This document shows, one piece after another, positions 17,152 to 27,290 of a DNA stretch of 64,000 bases. The stretch comes from Providencia rettgeri (lineage in GTDB: Bacteria; Pseudomonadota; Gammaproteobacteria; Enterobacterales; Enterobacteriaceae), in NCBI RefSeq assembly GCF_013702265.1, contig NZ_CP059348.1, forward strand, positions 806,001 to 870,000, in the 5' to 3' direction. Below the pieces are notes generated by a model. That model was not told the DNA's origin, ran no database searches, and saw only the letters and a program-made list of their open reading frames with translations. How positions within the stretch are numbered: the stretch's first letter is position 1; each line of letters starts with the position of its first letter. The translations under genes were made by a program, and so were the position numbers.

Positions 17152-17359
17152 AAAATTTTCCTTTTATTATCGTTTTTTAGAAGAATATTAATCACATTAA
17201 AAGCAATGTATGTCAACGAAGTAAATAGCTTATCTCCATAGATTAATATGGAAAATATCAAATTTTATATTGGAAATATATAAGTGGCGATATTTGATAT
17301 CGTAGATAAATTGAAGGATATATTATTATTTTCATTTCATTTAAATTAAGGAAGCGAGT
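17152..17359. promoter_or_regulatory. A+T-rich intergenic region
   Basis: The 208 bases between the divergent acetyltransferase and the first unknown gene are very A+T-rich. A ribosome-binding site AAGGAAGCG precedes the ATG at 17360. No specific regulator site was recognised. Confidence 0.4.
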
Positions 17360-18130
17360 ATGTCTATTATTAAAATGGGTTCAGTTGAAAAGAACAATAA
17401 TATGTTCATAAATAATGATGCTCAGAAAAAATCTGGATTCAAGAATACATTGAATTTAACGATTGGATGCTTTATTTCATCTGTTCAAAATAAGCTTGAT
17501 TCAATCAATGAAATGGTATGCCGAAAAAAAATCATTAGAAGCTGCCATTCAGTTGTTGAAGCCATTGATCTTAAATCAGCGAATAATGATATTTCAAAGA
17601 AATCACTAAGAAAAATCGAACGTAAAATTATAGAGATTAATAAGAATAATTCTTTCTTAGATGATATGGATATTAAAGAAGCAATTAAATCTAAAACGAA
17701 AAGTGCTAATGAACCCGTACGTGAGAAAATTAGTGCGATGCTTGATAGTAAATTTGGGATTGATATTTATCATAGTAAAGAAAAAACATCATCTATGGTA
17801 AAACCCGAAAATGATTTTATTGATTCACAAGTTTCAAATAGAACTGTAAGTTCAGATGTGAACGATGCTGTATTTTTAAATTTAGTAAAAAACCACCAAA
17901 TGATATTGATGGAAAAAAAAGAGAATCGAATTAATAAAGATAGCTACATTCTTCCAAAGATAGAGGAAGTTGATATGGAAGAAGATAATGAAAATAGCTT
18001 TTTAAGTTTAAAAAAGGATACAGAGGAAATAACTGAAGCACTTTCTAAGTTAAAAATGGAATTTAAAAATAGAGAAAATGAATTGAGTTTACGCGATGCT
18101 TATAAAGTTAATAAACATTCATTTAAATAA
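17360..18130 (+). CDS. Lysine/asparagine-rich protein of unknown function
   Basis: I do not recognise this 256-residue protein. It is rich in Lys, Asn, Ser and Glu, has no signal peptide or membrane segment, and is predicted by eye to be mostly helical, with a probable coiled region near residues 215-245. Codon use is strikingly A/T-biased compared with the backbone, suggesting acquisition. It is followed 98 bases later by a second gene of the same style, and both products end in SFK preceded by a polar residue. A role as a secreted effector or an inter-bacterial factor is speculation. Confidence 0.65.
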   Translation: MSIIKMGSVEKNNNMFINNDAQKKSGFKNTLNLTIGCFISSVQNKLDSINEMVCRKKIIRSCHSVVEAIDLKSANNDISKKSLRKIERKIIEINKNNSFLDDMDIKEAIKSKTKSANEPVREKISAMLDSKFGIDIYHSKEKTSSMVKPENDFIDSQVSNRTVSSDVNDAVFLNLVKNHQMILMEKKENRINKDSYILPKIEEVDMEEDNENSFLSLKKDTEEITEALSKLKMEFKNRENELSLRDAYKVNKHSFK

Positions 18131-18228
18131 AACAATTTAACTATTTCCAATAGGGCTTATTTCTTAATTAATATCAAGAATAAGCTCTTTTTTTAAATCT
18201 AAACTAATTTATACAAAAAGGAATGTAG

Positions 18229-19785
18229 ATGAAACTTTTTCAAAATCAATCTCAAGCTGCTACGTTAATGGACTCTTCATTGAATGGTATGGTCATGGCA
18301 ATAACCAAAAATCCCAAGGTTTTTGAAGGTAAAAGCGATATTATCATCGATAAGATTAAAGCAGCCAAAAACAATGGCAAGGATGGCTGGGAAGAAATAA
18401 CTAAAGCATGGGGGATTGTTGCAAACGGAGAAGCGAAAAGAAAAATTGATAAGTATTTTAAAGAAGCCTTGAAGGTTGTGAATGGCACGGAAAATGAATA
18501 TTTAAAAGTGGGTGTAAAATCAGAACCGAAAAGCGAAATTTTATCAAATAAACTTGCCGAAGCCCCTTCTTCAGACGAAAAAAAAACAAAGCCACATCGT
18601 ATGATGGAAAAAATTGAGAGCAAACTTACTCAGTTTAAATCAGATGTAAAATCAGAAATAAAAAGTAAATTGGACTTAATTAAGATAAAAGAAATACATA
18701 AAAGTGAGGCTAGTTTAGAGGTAAAAAAAAACTGTTACGGTAGTTTTGATGAATTAATAGATAACTTGAAAAGTGGAGCGAGCTTATCCGAACAAGATTT
18801 GAGTTATATAAAGGTTTTAATGAGCTATATTAGAACGAAAAAATCCATTGATGGGAAGGATCAGGTAAGAACAGAAATGGAAAATTTTTTCATGGGTATT
18901 ATTGGCGCATTACACCATGATTTTGATAAAAAAACGGTTCTTAACCTTTTTCAAGAGCAGCGATTTTTATCAATATATAAATCCTATTATCGGACAATGT
19001 CTTACTCTATCTTATCTCTGCTTGAGAAGCATCATTTCCCTAAGGAAATTACAGCGGAAATCAAAAAACATATTATGACCTATTCAAATGAAAACTTAGA
19101 TAAGCTTCAATCTGATAAGGTCAATTACATGGCTTCTATAAGAAATATCAAAGAGATAAAAAGTACTTCTGGATTTGATGCTTTTAACTCGATTGATAGT
19201 GTGAAAAAAACTACGCTGATTAAAAAAATTCTTTCTGATAATGAATTTACAGGTGAAAAAGGCGCGCGTTTAACCACATTGAGTCATGATGTAAAAGATG
19301 GGCGCATTATTGAATTTATCAAAGAGGAAATGAATTCAGACATTGAATCATTACAATCTGAATGTGATGCTAAACACGCTGAAGAAAAAATCGTATATGA
19401 TAAGTATATTAAAGAAAAAAATGAGGTTATAGATACTGGGATTAATAGAATTAAATCAATGCTAGTAATGAAATCAATACGTAAAAGCATTGTAGACTCA
19501 GTGATTAACATCATTCAGAAAAAAAGAAGTAGCACTAAGATAGACATTTTCTCCTCTAAAATTGATTTAGTTATCAACATGCTTCAGTGTAAGAGAATCA
19601 AGATTAATCAAATCGCTAACGATATTGAATACTATCTGAATATTTCAACGGATAAATTACTATCAGAGATTGAAATAGCGAAATCTAAAAAACCATCATT
19701 TAAAGAGCGCGTATTTTCATTATTTAATGACTTAAATAATCGAGTGTTAAATTTTTTCTATAACGTAAAGCAATCCTTTAAATAA
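18229..19785 (+). CDS. Large lysine-rich helical protein of unknown function
   Basis: This 518-residue protein is unrecognised. Residues ~1-90 form a helical segment (NGMVMAITKNPKVF, DGWEEITKAWGIVANGEA); ~100-160 is Lys/Ser/Glu-rich and probably disordered or coiled; ~170-330 is helical; the end has a coiled segment and an aromatic tail. There is no signal peptide or transmembrane helix. The A+T-rich composition matches its upstream neighbour and differs from the backbone. A strong terminator follows. Soluble, charged, helix-rich and foreign-looking proteins without Sec signals include many type III effectors, but no family motif was seen. Confidence 0.65.
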   Translation: MKLFQNQSQAATLMDSSLNGMVMAITKNPKVFEGKSDIIIDKIKAAKNNGKDGWEEITKAWGIVANGEAKRKIDKYFKEALKVVNGTENEYLKVGVKSEPKSEILSNKLAEAPSSDEKKTKPHRMMEKIESKLTQFKSDVKSEIKSKLDLIKIKEIHKSEASLEVKKNCYGSFDELIDNLKSGASLSEQDLSYIKVLMSYIRTKKSIDGKDQVRTEMENFFMGIIGALHHDFDKKTVLNLFQEQRFLSIYKSYYRTMSYSILSLLEKHHFPKEITAEIKKHIMTYSNENLDKLQSDKVNYMASIRNIKEIKSTSGFDAFNSIDSVKKTTLIKKILSDNEFTGEKGARLTTLSHDVKDGRIIEFIKEEMNSDIESLQSECDAKHAEEKIVYDKYIKEKNEVIDTGINRIKSMLVMKSIRKSIVDSVINIIQKKRSSTKIDIFSSKIDLVINMLQCKRIKINQIANDIEYYLNISTDKLLSEIEIAKSKKPSFKERVFSLFNDLNNRVLNFFYNVKQSFK

Positions 19786-19808
19786 GGGCGTAGTTAATGT
19801 TGCTACGG

Positions 19809-19847
19809 AAACCAACAGCTTGATAAATAAAGCTGTTGGTTTCTTCT
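19809..19847 (+). terminator. Terminator between the unknown gene pair and pqqL
   Basis: GAAACCAACAGCTT and AAGCTGTTGGTTTC form a perfect 14-bp stem; T residues follow. It lies between convergent genes. Confidence 0.88.
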
Positions 19848-19864
19848 ATGTCATGCTACGGCAG

Positions 19865-22654
19865 TTATGGCGTCATCATAAATACTTTTTGATTTTGCCC
19901 TAAGTATTTACCAGCTAACTGATTTATCTGTGGGAGTGTTAAGGACTCAATCACTGCTCGTTCTTGCATGAGACGCTGATATTGCCCATCATCCGCCGCA
20001 ACTTGCGCGAGGGCTTCAGTCCAATAGCTTGAGCTATCCGTGACTTGCGCATTTTCAGTGAGCCAAATATTTTTGGCTTCCGTTAACTCTTTTTCCGTCA
20101 CACCCGTTTGGCGCAGCTGTGCAACAGTATTGTGCGCTAAAGTTACCATTTCTGAAGCACGTTCTGGCGCGGTGGTGAAATTTAAGCGTCCGGTGTAATA
20201 CGGCTGTGGTTTTTTCGCTAACATTTGCGAGAAGCTTAGGGCATAGATGCCGCTGGCTTTTTCACGCAATTCACTACGCAGACGTTGGCTAACAATGGTA
20301 TCAATCAGTTGCAGAGCCAGCTGATCTTGCTGAGACCACTGTGCGGGCGCGGCAAATTGAATGCTGATCATGCTTTTATCGCTGCTACTGATCGGATATT
20401 GCTGATTAAAGCTTGCCATCTTCGGCATGATCCCTTGGTTGCGCCATGCCAGTTTGCCATCATGGGCAGGCAACGTCGCAACCCACTGCTCCAGTAGTGG
20501 TTTTAGCTCGCGGGCATTCATCGCGCCAGTGATCACCAATGTCATATCTGATGTGGAGGTGAGTAATTGACGGTTGGCTTGTTGAAGCTGCTGAGCGGTA
20601 AAGGTTTTCCAAGCTCCTTCAGGGGAGATCACTAACAGCTCGCCATGTTGGTAACTTTGCTGATTAATATGGTCGAGGAATGTACGCTCTACGGGCATTT
20701 TCGATAAGTTCAGTGCGAAAGCCTGCTTCTGCTGCTCAAGTTTCTCTCCACTAAATTGCGGTGCGGTCAGTTTTAAATTCAGTAACTGCAACGCGGTTTC
20801 GAGATTATCAACGGGAGTTTTACCTCGATAAGCGTGGTTGAGCAGCTCGCTATAAGGGCGAACGCTAACCTGATTTTGTTTGGCTAATAACGCCAAATCA
20901 CGGGCGCTGTAATTGCCATAACCGCTACTTTCTGGCAGCTTCATTGCCCAGTCGGTTAAGCCTGCAGTTTGCAGGGTTTCAAGGGAACGACCACCCGGCA
21001 GCTGTAAGTTAAACTGAATATCATCTTTGAGATTTTTATCCGTTTTAACAATCACTTTGATGCCATTACTGAGTGTCCACTGCTCTGTTTTTTCGATAGG
21101 AAGTGACGTTTGTTCGGTAATTGTGCCTTTTGCTACAACGGGTAATTTCAGGCTAATGGCTTGAGAACGCAGCGTGAACGGACCCGGTTGTGTTTGGCGA
21201 ATTCGTTGCCACTGTTCATTGAAGGTTTGTTTGTTGACGGCCTTTTCATCGGTATCAGGGCCAATCAGCGCTAAGCGTGGGGATGCGACCTGTAAAAGGC
21301 TAGCCACATGACGCTGTAAATCTTGAGGCTGGATATTTTGGGTTAATTGGTAGCTATTATCCAACTGCTGGCGTTTGTTCCACATCGGCATCTCATATTC
21401 GAGTGCGGTGGTCAGTTGTCCTGCTAAGTATTCATTACTGTAACGTTGCTCGGAACCCGCTTGTTGACTGAGTTTCTTCAGCATGCCTTGTTTAGCGCTA
21501 TCCAGCTCTTGTTGCGTTACAGGCTCGGTCGCTAAGCGTTGTAGCTCAGTAAACAGAATTTCGGTCGCGCCCGCATAATCATTACCTTTTGGATGGATAA
21601 TCATTAGCTGCTGAAGGCGTTGGTTATCTAGCATTGCCCCTTGTTCATTAATACTAATGGACGGCAAAATACCATTATCCACCATCACAGAAAAACGTTG
21701 ATTCAAGATGGTTAACCATAAATTATCCATCAGATCGTCGGTTTGACCTTGGCGAGTATTCAGCGGTGCGGAGACATTTTTTTGCAGTGAAAACTGCACG
21801 TAGCGTGCACCTTGTTCTTTATCAAATACCCCTTGAACAAGCATATTGTTGGAATCGGCAAAGCGCTTCCATTCTGGAGAATCTTGGGAAATTTTTTCCG
21901 GCTTCGGTAACGCAAATAACGTTTTTACTTCATCACGTACGGTTGATGCGCTGAAGTCCCCAATAATCAATAAGCTCATACGCTGAGGCTGATACCACGT
22001 TTTGTAGTAGGCCTTGGCTTGTTCAATAGGAGCTTGGCGAACCACATCAAGGGAGCCAATAGGGTTACGCTCTGCGTAGCGGCTACCGTGGTAACGCAAT
22101 TTTTCGAGGCTGTCATTGATGCGATAGCCCATGCCCTGACGCAAGCGCCACTCTTCAATAATGACGGGGCGCTCTTTTTCAAATGCCTCGGTATCGAAGG
22201 TCATATTTGCCGCCCAATCCGCCATTACTTGTAATCCTGTGCTGATTTGCGCTGGCGTGGCATTTGGCAATGATAATTTATATAGAGTGCTGTTGATGCT
22301 GGTGATCGCATTAACGTGGCTACCGAGTTTCAGTCCTTGCTGTTCTAACTGTTTAAAGCCGGTGGTACCCGGAAAATGTTGGGTGCCCTTAAAAGCCATA
22401 TGCTCAGTAAAGTGAGCTAAACCGAGCTGTTGCTCAGTCTCTTGCAATGAACCCGCATTGACCAATAAGCGCAACTCAACGCCTGGTTGGTTGCGCTGAA
22501 GCAAGTATACTTGCAGCCCATTATCGAGTTGATAATGTTGCAGATCTTGGCGTACTGGCAGCAGTGTTTGCTCGCCAGATTGTCGAGGCGTGCTGTTAAC
22601 ACAGCCTCCTAAAAGGGCTGCAACGACGGCGGCCAATGTAATTTTACGAAGCAT
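19865..22654 (-). CDS. pqqL: M16 zinc protease PqqL/FusC-like, predicted lipoprotein
   Basis: The 929-residue product is a two-half M16 peptidase: active half (residues ~40-460) with inverted zinc motif HFTEHMAF and a downstream glutamate in EEWRLR, then the inactive half (~520-920). E. coli PqqL (about 931 residues, same locus type as yddA-yddB) and Pectobacterium FusC cut imported ferredoxin in the periplasm to release iron. The N-terminus here has a lipobox LLGGC with Cys18, so it should be a periplasm-facing lipoprotein. The start overlaps the upstream ABC gene by 11 bases. It is the last gene of the leftward operon. Confidence 0.88.
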   Translation of the reverse strand: MLRKITLAAVVAALLGGCVNSTPRQSGEQTLLPVRQDLQHYQLDNGLQVYLLQRNQPGVELRLLVNAGSLQETEQQLGLAHFTEHMAFKGTQHFPGTTGFKQLEQQGLKLGSHVNAITSINSTLYKLSLPNATPAQISTGLQVMADWAANMTFDTEAFEKERPVIIEEWRLRQGMGYRINDSLEKLRYHGSRYAERNPIGSLDVVRQAPIEQAKAYYKTWYQPQRMSLLIIGDFSASTVRDEVKTLFALPKPEKISQDSPEWKRFADSNNMLVQGVFDKEQGARYVQFSLQKNVSAPLNTRQGQTDDLMDNLWLTILNQRFSVMVDNGILPSISINEQGAMLDNQRLQQLMIIHPKGNDYAGATEILFTELQRLATEPVTQQELDSAKQGMLKKLSQQAGSEQRYSNEYLAGQLTTALEYEMPMWNKRQQLDNSYQLTQNIQPQDLQRHVASLLQVASPRLALIGPDTDEKAVNKQTFNEQWQRIRQTQPGPFTLRSQAISLKLPVVAKGTITEQTSLPIEKTEQWTLSNGIKVIVKTDKNLKDDIQFNLQLPGGRSLETLQTAGLTDWAMKLPESSGYGNYSARDLALLAKQNQVSVRPYSELLNHAYRGKTPVDNLETALQLLNLKLTAPQFSGEKLEQQKQAFALNLSKMPVERTFLDHINQQSYQHGELLVISPEGAWKTFTAQQLQQANRQLLTSTSDMTLVITGAMNARELKPLLEQWVATLPAHDGKLAWRNQGIMPKMASFNQQYPISSSDKSMISIQFAAPAQWSQQDQLALQLIDTIVSQRLRSELREKASGIYALSFSQMLAKKPQPYYTGRLNFTTAPERASEMVTLAHNTVAQLRQTGVTEKELTEAKNIWLTENAQVTDSSSYWTEALAQVAADDGQYQRLMQERAVIESLTLPQINQLAGKYLGQNQKVFMMTP

Positions 22655-24350
22655 ATTCTGGGGCTCCTGTCATAAATGGCGTATTTTGCGTTGTTTCAGA
22701 TAAACGCAGATGCTTGTCAGCTAATTGGTCAATAAAGCCTTGGTGGCTAACCAAAATGATGCTACTGGCGGGAAGCTGAGCTTTCAGCATGTTCAGTAAA
22801 GCGAGTGCACTCGGCTCATCAAGAGCGGAGGTCATTTCATCCAGTAGCATTAACTTCGGTCGATTCAGAAGCAGTCGCGCAAACATAATGCGTTGCTGTT
22901 CACCACCCGAAAGTCGGTTGTTCCAATCGGTTTCCAGAGAGAGTTGTGAATGAAGTTTTTCCAAACCAACAAGGGTTAGCGCATATTTCAGATCCGAAGC
23001 CGCAAATTGGCTGGCATCTTGTGGGTAAGCCAATAAGTTATCTAAACGGCTTATCGGTAAATAAAGACGCTGCGGGATCCACATGACGTTATCTGTGCGT
23101 GTAATTTTGCCGTCAAAGAATGGCCAATGACCGCTTAATGTGCGCAGTAACGTGGATTTACCAATACCAGAACGACCGGAGATCAACATCAGCTCACCGC
23201 TATTGATGCTAAGATCAACGGTGCTCAGTAGTGGGCGATGATCTGCCGTAAACAGGCTTACATTTGCTGTTAACGGTAGGCTATCTTCGTTGATAGTGGC
23301 TTCTGGGGTTTTATCGTTTTCCAATAACACCACAAAGTTATACAGACGCGCGACAGTGGCTTGCCATGCCGCAATCTCTTTATAGGCAAAAATAAACCAG
23401 CCCAATGAAGTCGCTACGCTGGTGAACGCTTGGCGTAGCTGCATTAATCCACCCAGCATAATCTCACCCGCTAAAAACTTAGGTAATGCCAGCAACACAG
23501 GGGCAAGGGCGGTCACTTGCTGATAGCCGACGGTATAAAACGATAAATTACGTTCACAGCGGATCAACTGGTTCCAGTTACGGATAATTTCGCTAAAGCG
23601 GGTCATCAGCTCTTTACGGTCTTGTGGTTCACCCCGTTGCCCTGCGATGGCATCCCCGTGTTGGCGGCAATTGATTAACGAACTACGGTAATCCGCTTCA
23701 CGGCGCTGTTTATCCATATGCAGGCGGCGCAGAGGGAAACCAATCAGTTGGGTTAGCGCGATCCCGATGATAGTGTAAATAATACAGGCCCAGAACATAT
23801 AGCCCGGAATGGTCCAATCGCTGTCGGCGAAATTAAATGAAAGGCTTCCTGAAAGCGTCCACAAAATCGCGGCAAATGAAATCAATGTCAGCATTGAATG
23901 CAGGAAAGTCACTAACAGATTCAGCGTTGATTCAATCAGTAAGCGAATATCTTCCGCAATACGTTGGTCGGGGTTATCGGGCTCTTGGGATGCGAGCCTC
24001 AGCATATAGTGTTTGCTGTTGCCGGAAAGCCAGCGACCAAGTACTTGCTCAGTCATGCCTTTGCGCCAACGGATAATCAGCATTTGCTTGAGGTAGGTCC
24101 CCATCACCACCACAAAAATCAGCCCACTGACTAAAATCACAAAATATTGCAGCAGACCATACAGTGCTTGTCCGTCTAGCTTTTGCAGGGCGTTATAGAA
24201 ATCCCCGTTCCACATGTTCATTTTGACATTGAACCAGACGGAAGAAAGGGTAAGCCCTAATGAGGCAAACAGCAGCACCCAGCACAAAAGGGCAGCACGC
24301 TGCCCCCAAAAAGGTTTAACTAAATAGAGAAATTGTTTAATGGTCTTCAT
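22644..24350 (-). CDS. yddA: YddA/FusD-like ABC transporter (fused permease-ATPase)
   Basis: The 568-residue protein has an N-terminal membrane domain of about six segments (residues ~1-330) related to SbmA/BacA-type exporter folds, with WNGDFYNALQKLD and NPDQRIAEDI as in YddA, and a C-terminal ATPase: Walker A GRSGIGKST, signature LSGGEQQR, Walker B LMLLDEMTSA. In the Fus pathway the YddA homolog is thought to move peptide or cofactor products across the inner membrane. It lies 47 bases after the receptor gene and overlaps pqqL by 11 bases. Confidence 0.88.
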   Translation of the reverse strand: MKTIKQFLYLVKPFWGQRAALLCWVLLFASLGLTLSSVWFNVKMNMWNGDFYNALQKLDGQALYGLLQYFVILVSGLIFVVVMGTYLKQMLIIRWRKGMTEQVLGRWLSGNSKHYMLRLASQEPDNPDQRIAEDIRLLIESTLNLLVTFLHSMLTLISFAAILWTLSGSLSFNFADSDWTIPGYMFWACIIYTIIGIALTQLIGFPLRRLHMDKQRREADYRSSLINCRQHGDAIAGQRGEPQDRKELMTRFSEIIRNWNQLIRCERNLSFYTVGYQQVTALAPVLLALPKFLAGEIMLGGLMQLRQAFTSVATSLGWFIFAYKEIAAWQATVARLYNFVVLLENDKTPEATINEDSLPLTANVSLFTADHRPLLSTVDLSINSGELMLISGRSGIGKSTLLRTLSGHWPFFDGKITRTDNVMWIPQRLYLPISRLDNLLAYPQDASQFAASDLKYALTLVGLEKLHSQLSLETDWNNRLSGGEQQRIMFARLLLNRPKLMLLDEMTSALDEPSALALLNMLKAQLPASSIILVSHQGFIDQLADKHLRLSETTQNTPFMTGAPEYAS

Positions 24351-24397
24351 GACTCGATTTCTTAGGTTATGTGTTTGACATTGCTCACGGCTATCAC

Positions 24398-27172
24398 TTA
24401 GAGATCGTAATTCACTTGCAGCCAGAACTGACGACCCGGATCGTAAGATTTGATAGTGCGGTCATTGAACATAAAGCGGTCTGCAATATTTTTGTTATTC
24501 AGTACGTTATTCACTTCAACCGAGAATCCAAAGCCATAAGCAAAGTCAGGTTTCCAGCCTAGGCGGGTATCCCATGTGTATTTGCTCGCAAAGTTTTGTT
24601 TGGTGTATTTGCGTAACTGACCATATTCAGGATCGGTGTAGTAAGCGTTGTCATAACGAACCGCTTGGTCACGAGAACCCCACCATTGCAGGCGGTTGTA
24701 CCATGTGACATCATACTCATCCCAAACACTGGTCATCTCTAGGTTAAGCTTAATCGGCGAGTTAAAGCTGGTGGATGGCAGTTTTGATGAATCAATCACT
24801 TTGCCGTCGTACCACACTTTGTTGAGGTTAACTTTGTTACCCGGATCGAATGAGTTATAGCCAGAGTCTTTTGGTGTATTACTTTCGCTTTGCTGCCATG
24901 TGAACGAGGCGGTCATAACATGAGATGCCTCTGCCCATTCCCACGGTTGGCTATTGTTAACGGATAATGTCACGGTATCGTGAGAACTGCGCCCACCGTT
25001 GTCGTACATACGGATGCTACGTTTATCTTCATCGCGGCTGTCGTATTTGGTGCGGGTACGAACTTCGTCATAACCTTCACGGTGAACATACTGTAAGCGC
25101 CAAGTGGTCGATAAGATTTCTTGTTGCAGCGCGAGGGTTAACTCATCGTTATAAGGGGTTTTAAGAGAATCGATCCCTTCGTAGTCTTTTTTGTTGTCCC
25201 ACTTATTATTTTCAGGGATAAGTGAACATGGGTCGAAATATCCTGCACAGGTTTGCATGCCACCATTTTGTGCTCCATACAGAGCATAAGTGAGCATTGA
25301 ACGGCCGTAATAGCGGTTTGCACCGGCAATCAACAGTGTTTTCTTATCACCAAATAAGTCGTAGGTACCTGAAATTCGAGGGGCAACGTTGGTGCGATTA
25401 ACAAAGTCATCGCGATCAAGACGAACGCCGGGACGTAAGGTTAATTTTCCGTATTGAATATTGTCATCAAGGAAGATGGCGTAATTGGTGTAGTCCGCGG
25501 AGTAGCTGCCTTTTTTGAAGCGGCTGATATTCGTTAGGGTCCCAGAGTAGTCATCCCCCATAAGATTTCCAGAGTAGGTATATTGGAAATAATCATGGTC
25601 ACGGACATAAGTCCCTTTGGTGTAATTGACTTCAGCCCCTGCGGTTGGTTGGTGAGTTAACCCTAAGCTATCTTCTTGCGGATTAAAACGCATGACCGTT
25701 TTCAGGCTATGGGTATTTTGTTTCGACTCTAAATCCCCTAGTCCTCCACTATTACGTTCCGTGGTGCCAAGGTAGTTGTAGTCATCATCGAATTCGATTG
25801 CTCGAACCATTAACGAATATTTTTGATCGTTTTTACGATCATCTTTCAAGCTTTGAGTATTGGCGGTCGCTTCAAATTGACCTAAATCGAATTGATGTTT
25901 GAAGACAGCGGTCAAGCCTAACCCATCATGGGTTGAGTCATAGCCAGAATTACTGATTGATGAAGAAAATAAGCGACTATCATAAGAGGCGTAATTGGCT
26001 GATAAATCTAATGAGCTCTTCTCTGATAAATTCATCGAATACTTCAAGAAGTAGTTATCGGAGGTACGCCGCTGATTTTTTTTACCCGAGTCTGAGTAGA
26101 TAGGCTCAATTGTATTATTCTCTAAAACAAAGGCTTCGCCACCCGTCACTGTCATCGGAATGGTCGAACTGCGGCGAGATGCGGAGAACACCACACCTGA
26201 ATTTTCGGTCACACCCAATTCAAACCAGCCACCGAAATCATTTTTATCGTAGCGATTTTGGAAACGAGCTGGATTGGCGGTATCGTTTTTGGTGGTATCG
26301 ATAGATTGAGTCGAATCGTGGAACAGATTATTCCAGCCAGAACGGGTTAAACGGTAGTAAGCGTGGGCACTATTTTCCCCTTGCCAACGACGGCTGTTGA
26401 CCTCAACGGTTCCTCCCGTAAATCCACCAAACTCCACTGGGATGTTGTTATCATAAACGGCCATGCTATCAATCAAGCGGCTGTCGATGTAAATCCCTTG
26501 GTCGCTGCTGCTCAGTCGCGTGGCGGTTTCACCTAAGCCACTGTCGGCAGGGTCAAAGTCATTGTTGAAGCTCACGCCATCAAGGCGATAGGCGTTCTGG
26601 TAGCTACTGGAACCATGAATAGAAATACGAGAAGGCTTAATTTCCCCTTGATTCATGGAGTTGCTATCGTTATTCGCAAACTGCACGGCAGGGTTAGTTT
26701 TCATTAAATCGGTAATATTGCCGTCACCGGTATTTTTTTGGCTGATCTCTTCTGAGGTGACGTATTGCGGCGCAGACATGACATCCATGGCAGGGTGATT
26801 TTGTACCACTCCCGACACTTGAGTTTCCGGTAAAACTAGCGTGCCTTGGTTTAAGTTTTGAGGACGAATAACCAGCATGCCGTTTTCGTTGACTAGCTCT
26901 AACCCGCTACCAATAAGAATTTTTTGTAATGCGGTTTGTGGGGTATAGCGGCCAGAAAGGGCAGGTGCGCGTAGCCCGTTGAGTTGGCTTTTATCATACA
27001 GCAGTGAAACCTGACCTTGGCGACTGATTTGATCAATAGCGCTCGCAAGACCTTGTTCGGGTAACGAGAAAGTGATTTCTTGGGCGATAGCAGATTGGCT
27101 GACTAACGCACTGGTGACCGCCAGTGACAGCGCAATCGGCTTGAATCGACCGAGTGTAAATTGAATTGCCAT
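24398..27172 (-). CDS. TonB-dependent receptor with STN signalling domain (YddB/FusA role)
   Basis: The 924-residue outer-membrane protein has a signal peptide (residues 1-30, ending SAIAQ), an STN domain (~32-105, ITFSLPEQGLASAIDQISRQ), a plug (~120-260) and a 22-strand barrel to the end. STN domains touch FecR-type anti-sigma factors, and the fecI/fecR-like genes sit directly upstream. The downstream transporter and protease suggest a protein or peptide-borne iron ligand such as ferredoxin. It is longer than E. coli YddB mainly because of the STN domain. It is not closely recognisable as a known siderophore receptor. Confidence 0.85.
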   Translation of the reverse strand: MAIQFTLGRFKPIALSLAVTSALVSQSAIAQEITFSLPEQGLASAIDQISRQGQVSLLYDKSQLNGLRAPALSGRYTPQTALQKILIGSGLELVNENGMLVIRPQNLNQGTLVLPETQVSGVVQNHPAMDVMSAPQYVTSEEISQKNTGDGNITDLMKTNPAVQFANNDSNSMNQGEIKPSRISIHGSSSYQNAYRLDGVSFNNDFDPADSGLGETATRLSSSDQGIYIDSRLIDSMAVYDNNIPVEFGGFTGGTVEVNSRRWQGENSAHAYYRLTRSGWNNLFHDSTQSIDTTKNDTANPARFQNRYDKNDFGGWFELGVTENSGVVFSASRRSSTIPMTVTGGEAFVLENNTIEPIYSDSGKKNQRRTSDNYFLKYSMNLSEKSSLDLSANYASYDSRLFSSSISNSGYDSTHDGLGLTAVFKHQFDLGQFEATANTQSLKDDRKNDQKYSLMVRAIEFDDDYNYLGTTERNSGGLGDLESKQNTHSLKTVMRFNPQEDSLGLTHQPTAGAEVNYTKGTYVRDHDYFQYTYSGNLMGDDYSGTLTNISRFKKGSYSADYTNYAIFLDDNIQYGKLTLRPGVRLDRDDFVNRTNVAPRISGTYDLFGDKKTLLIAGANRYYGRSMLTYALYGAQNGGMQTCAGYFDPCSLIPENNKWDNKKDYEGIDSLKTPYNDELTLALQQEILSTTWRLQYVHREGYDEVRTRTKYDSRDEDKRSIRMYDNGGRSSHDTVTLSVNNSQPWEWAEASHVMTASFTWQQSESNTPKDSGYNSFDPGNKVNLNKVWYDGKVIDSSKLPSTSFNSPIKLNLEMTSVWDEYDVTWYNRLQWWGSRDQAVRYDNAYYTDPEYGQLRKYTKQNFASKYTWDTRLGWKPDFAYGFGFSVEVNNVLNNKNIADRFMFNDRTIKSYDPGRQFWLQVNYDL

Positions 27173-27252
27173 GGATATCCCTTATTCTTAAGCTGCACGA
27201 AAAATGTGCTAAAAAGTATTCAATAAAAATGAAGCTACTTAAGAAGAGGGTG

Positions 27253-27271
27253 AAATGAGAATTATCCTCAC
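27253..27271 (-). promoter_or_regulatory. Possible Fur site upstream of the receptor gene
   Basis: Read on the minus strand, TGAGGATAATTCTCATTT resembles part of the Fur consensus. It lies in the 118-base gap between the FecR-like and receptor genes, where a FecI-type promoter is also expected. The match is partial. Confidence 0.35.
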
Positions 27272-27290
27272 CTGCAAATGAAAATATTTT

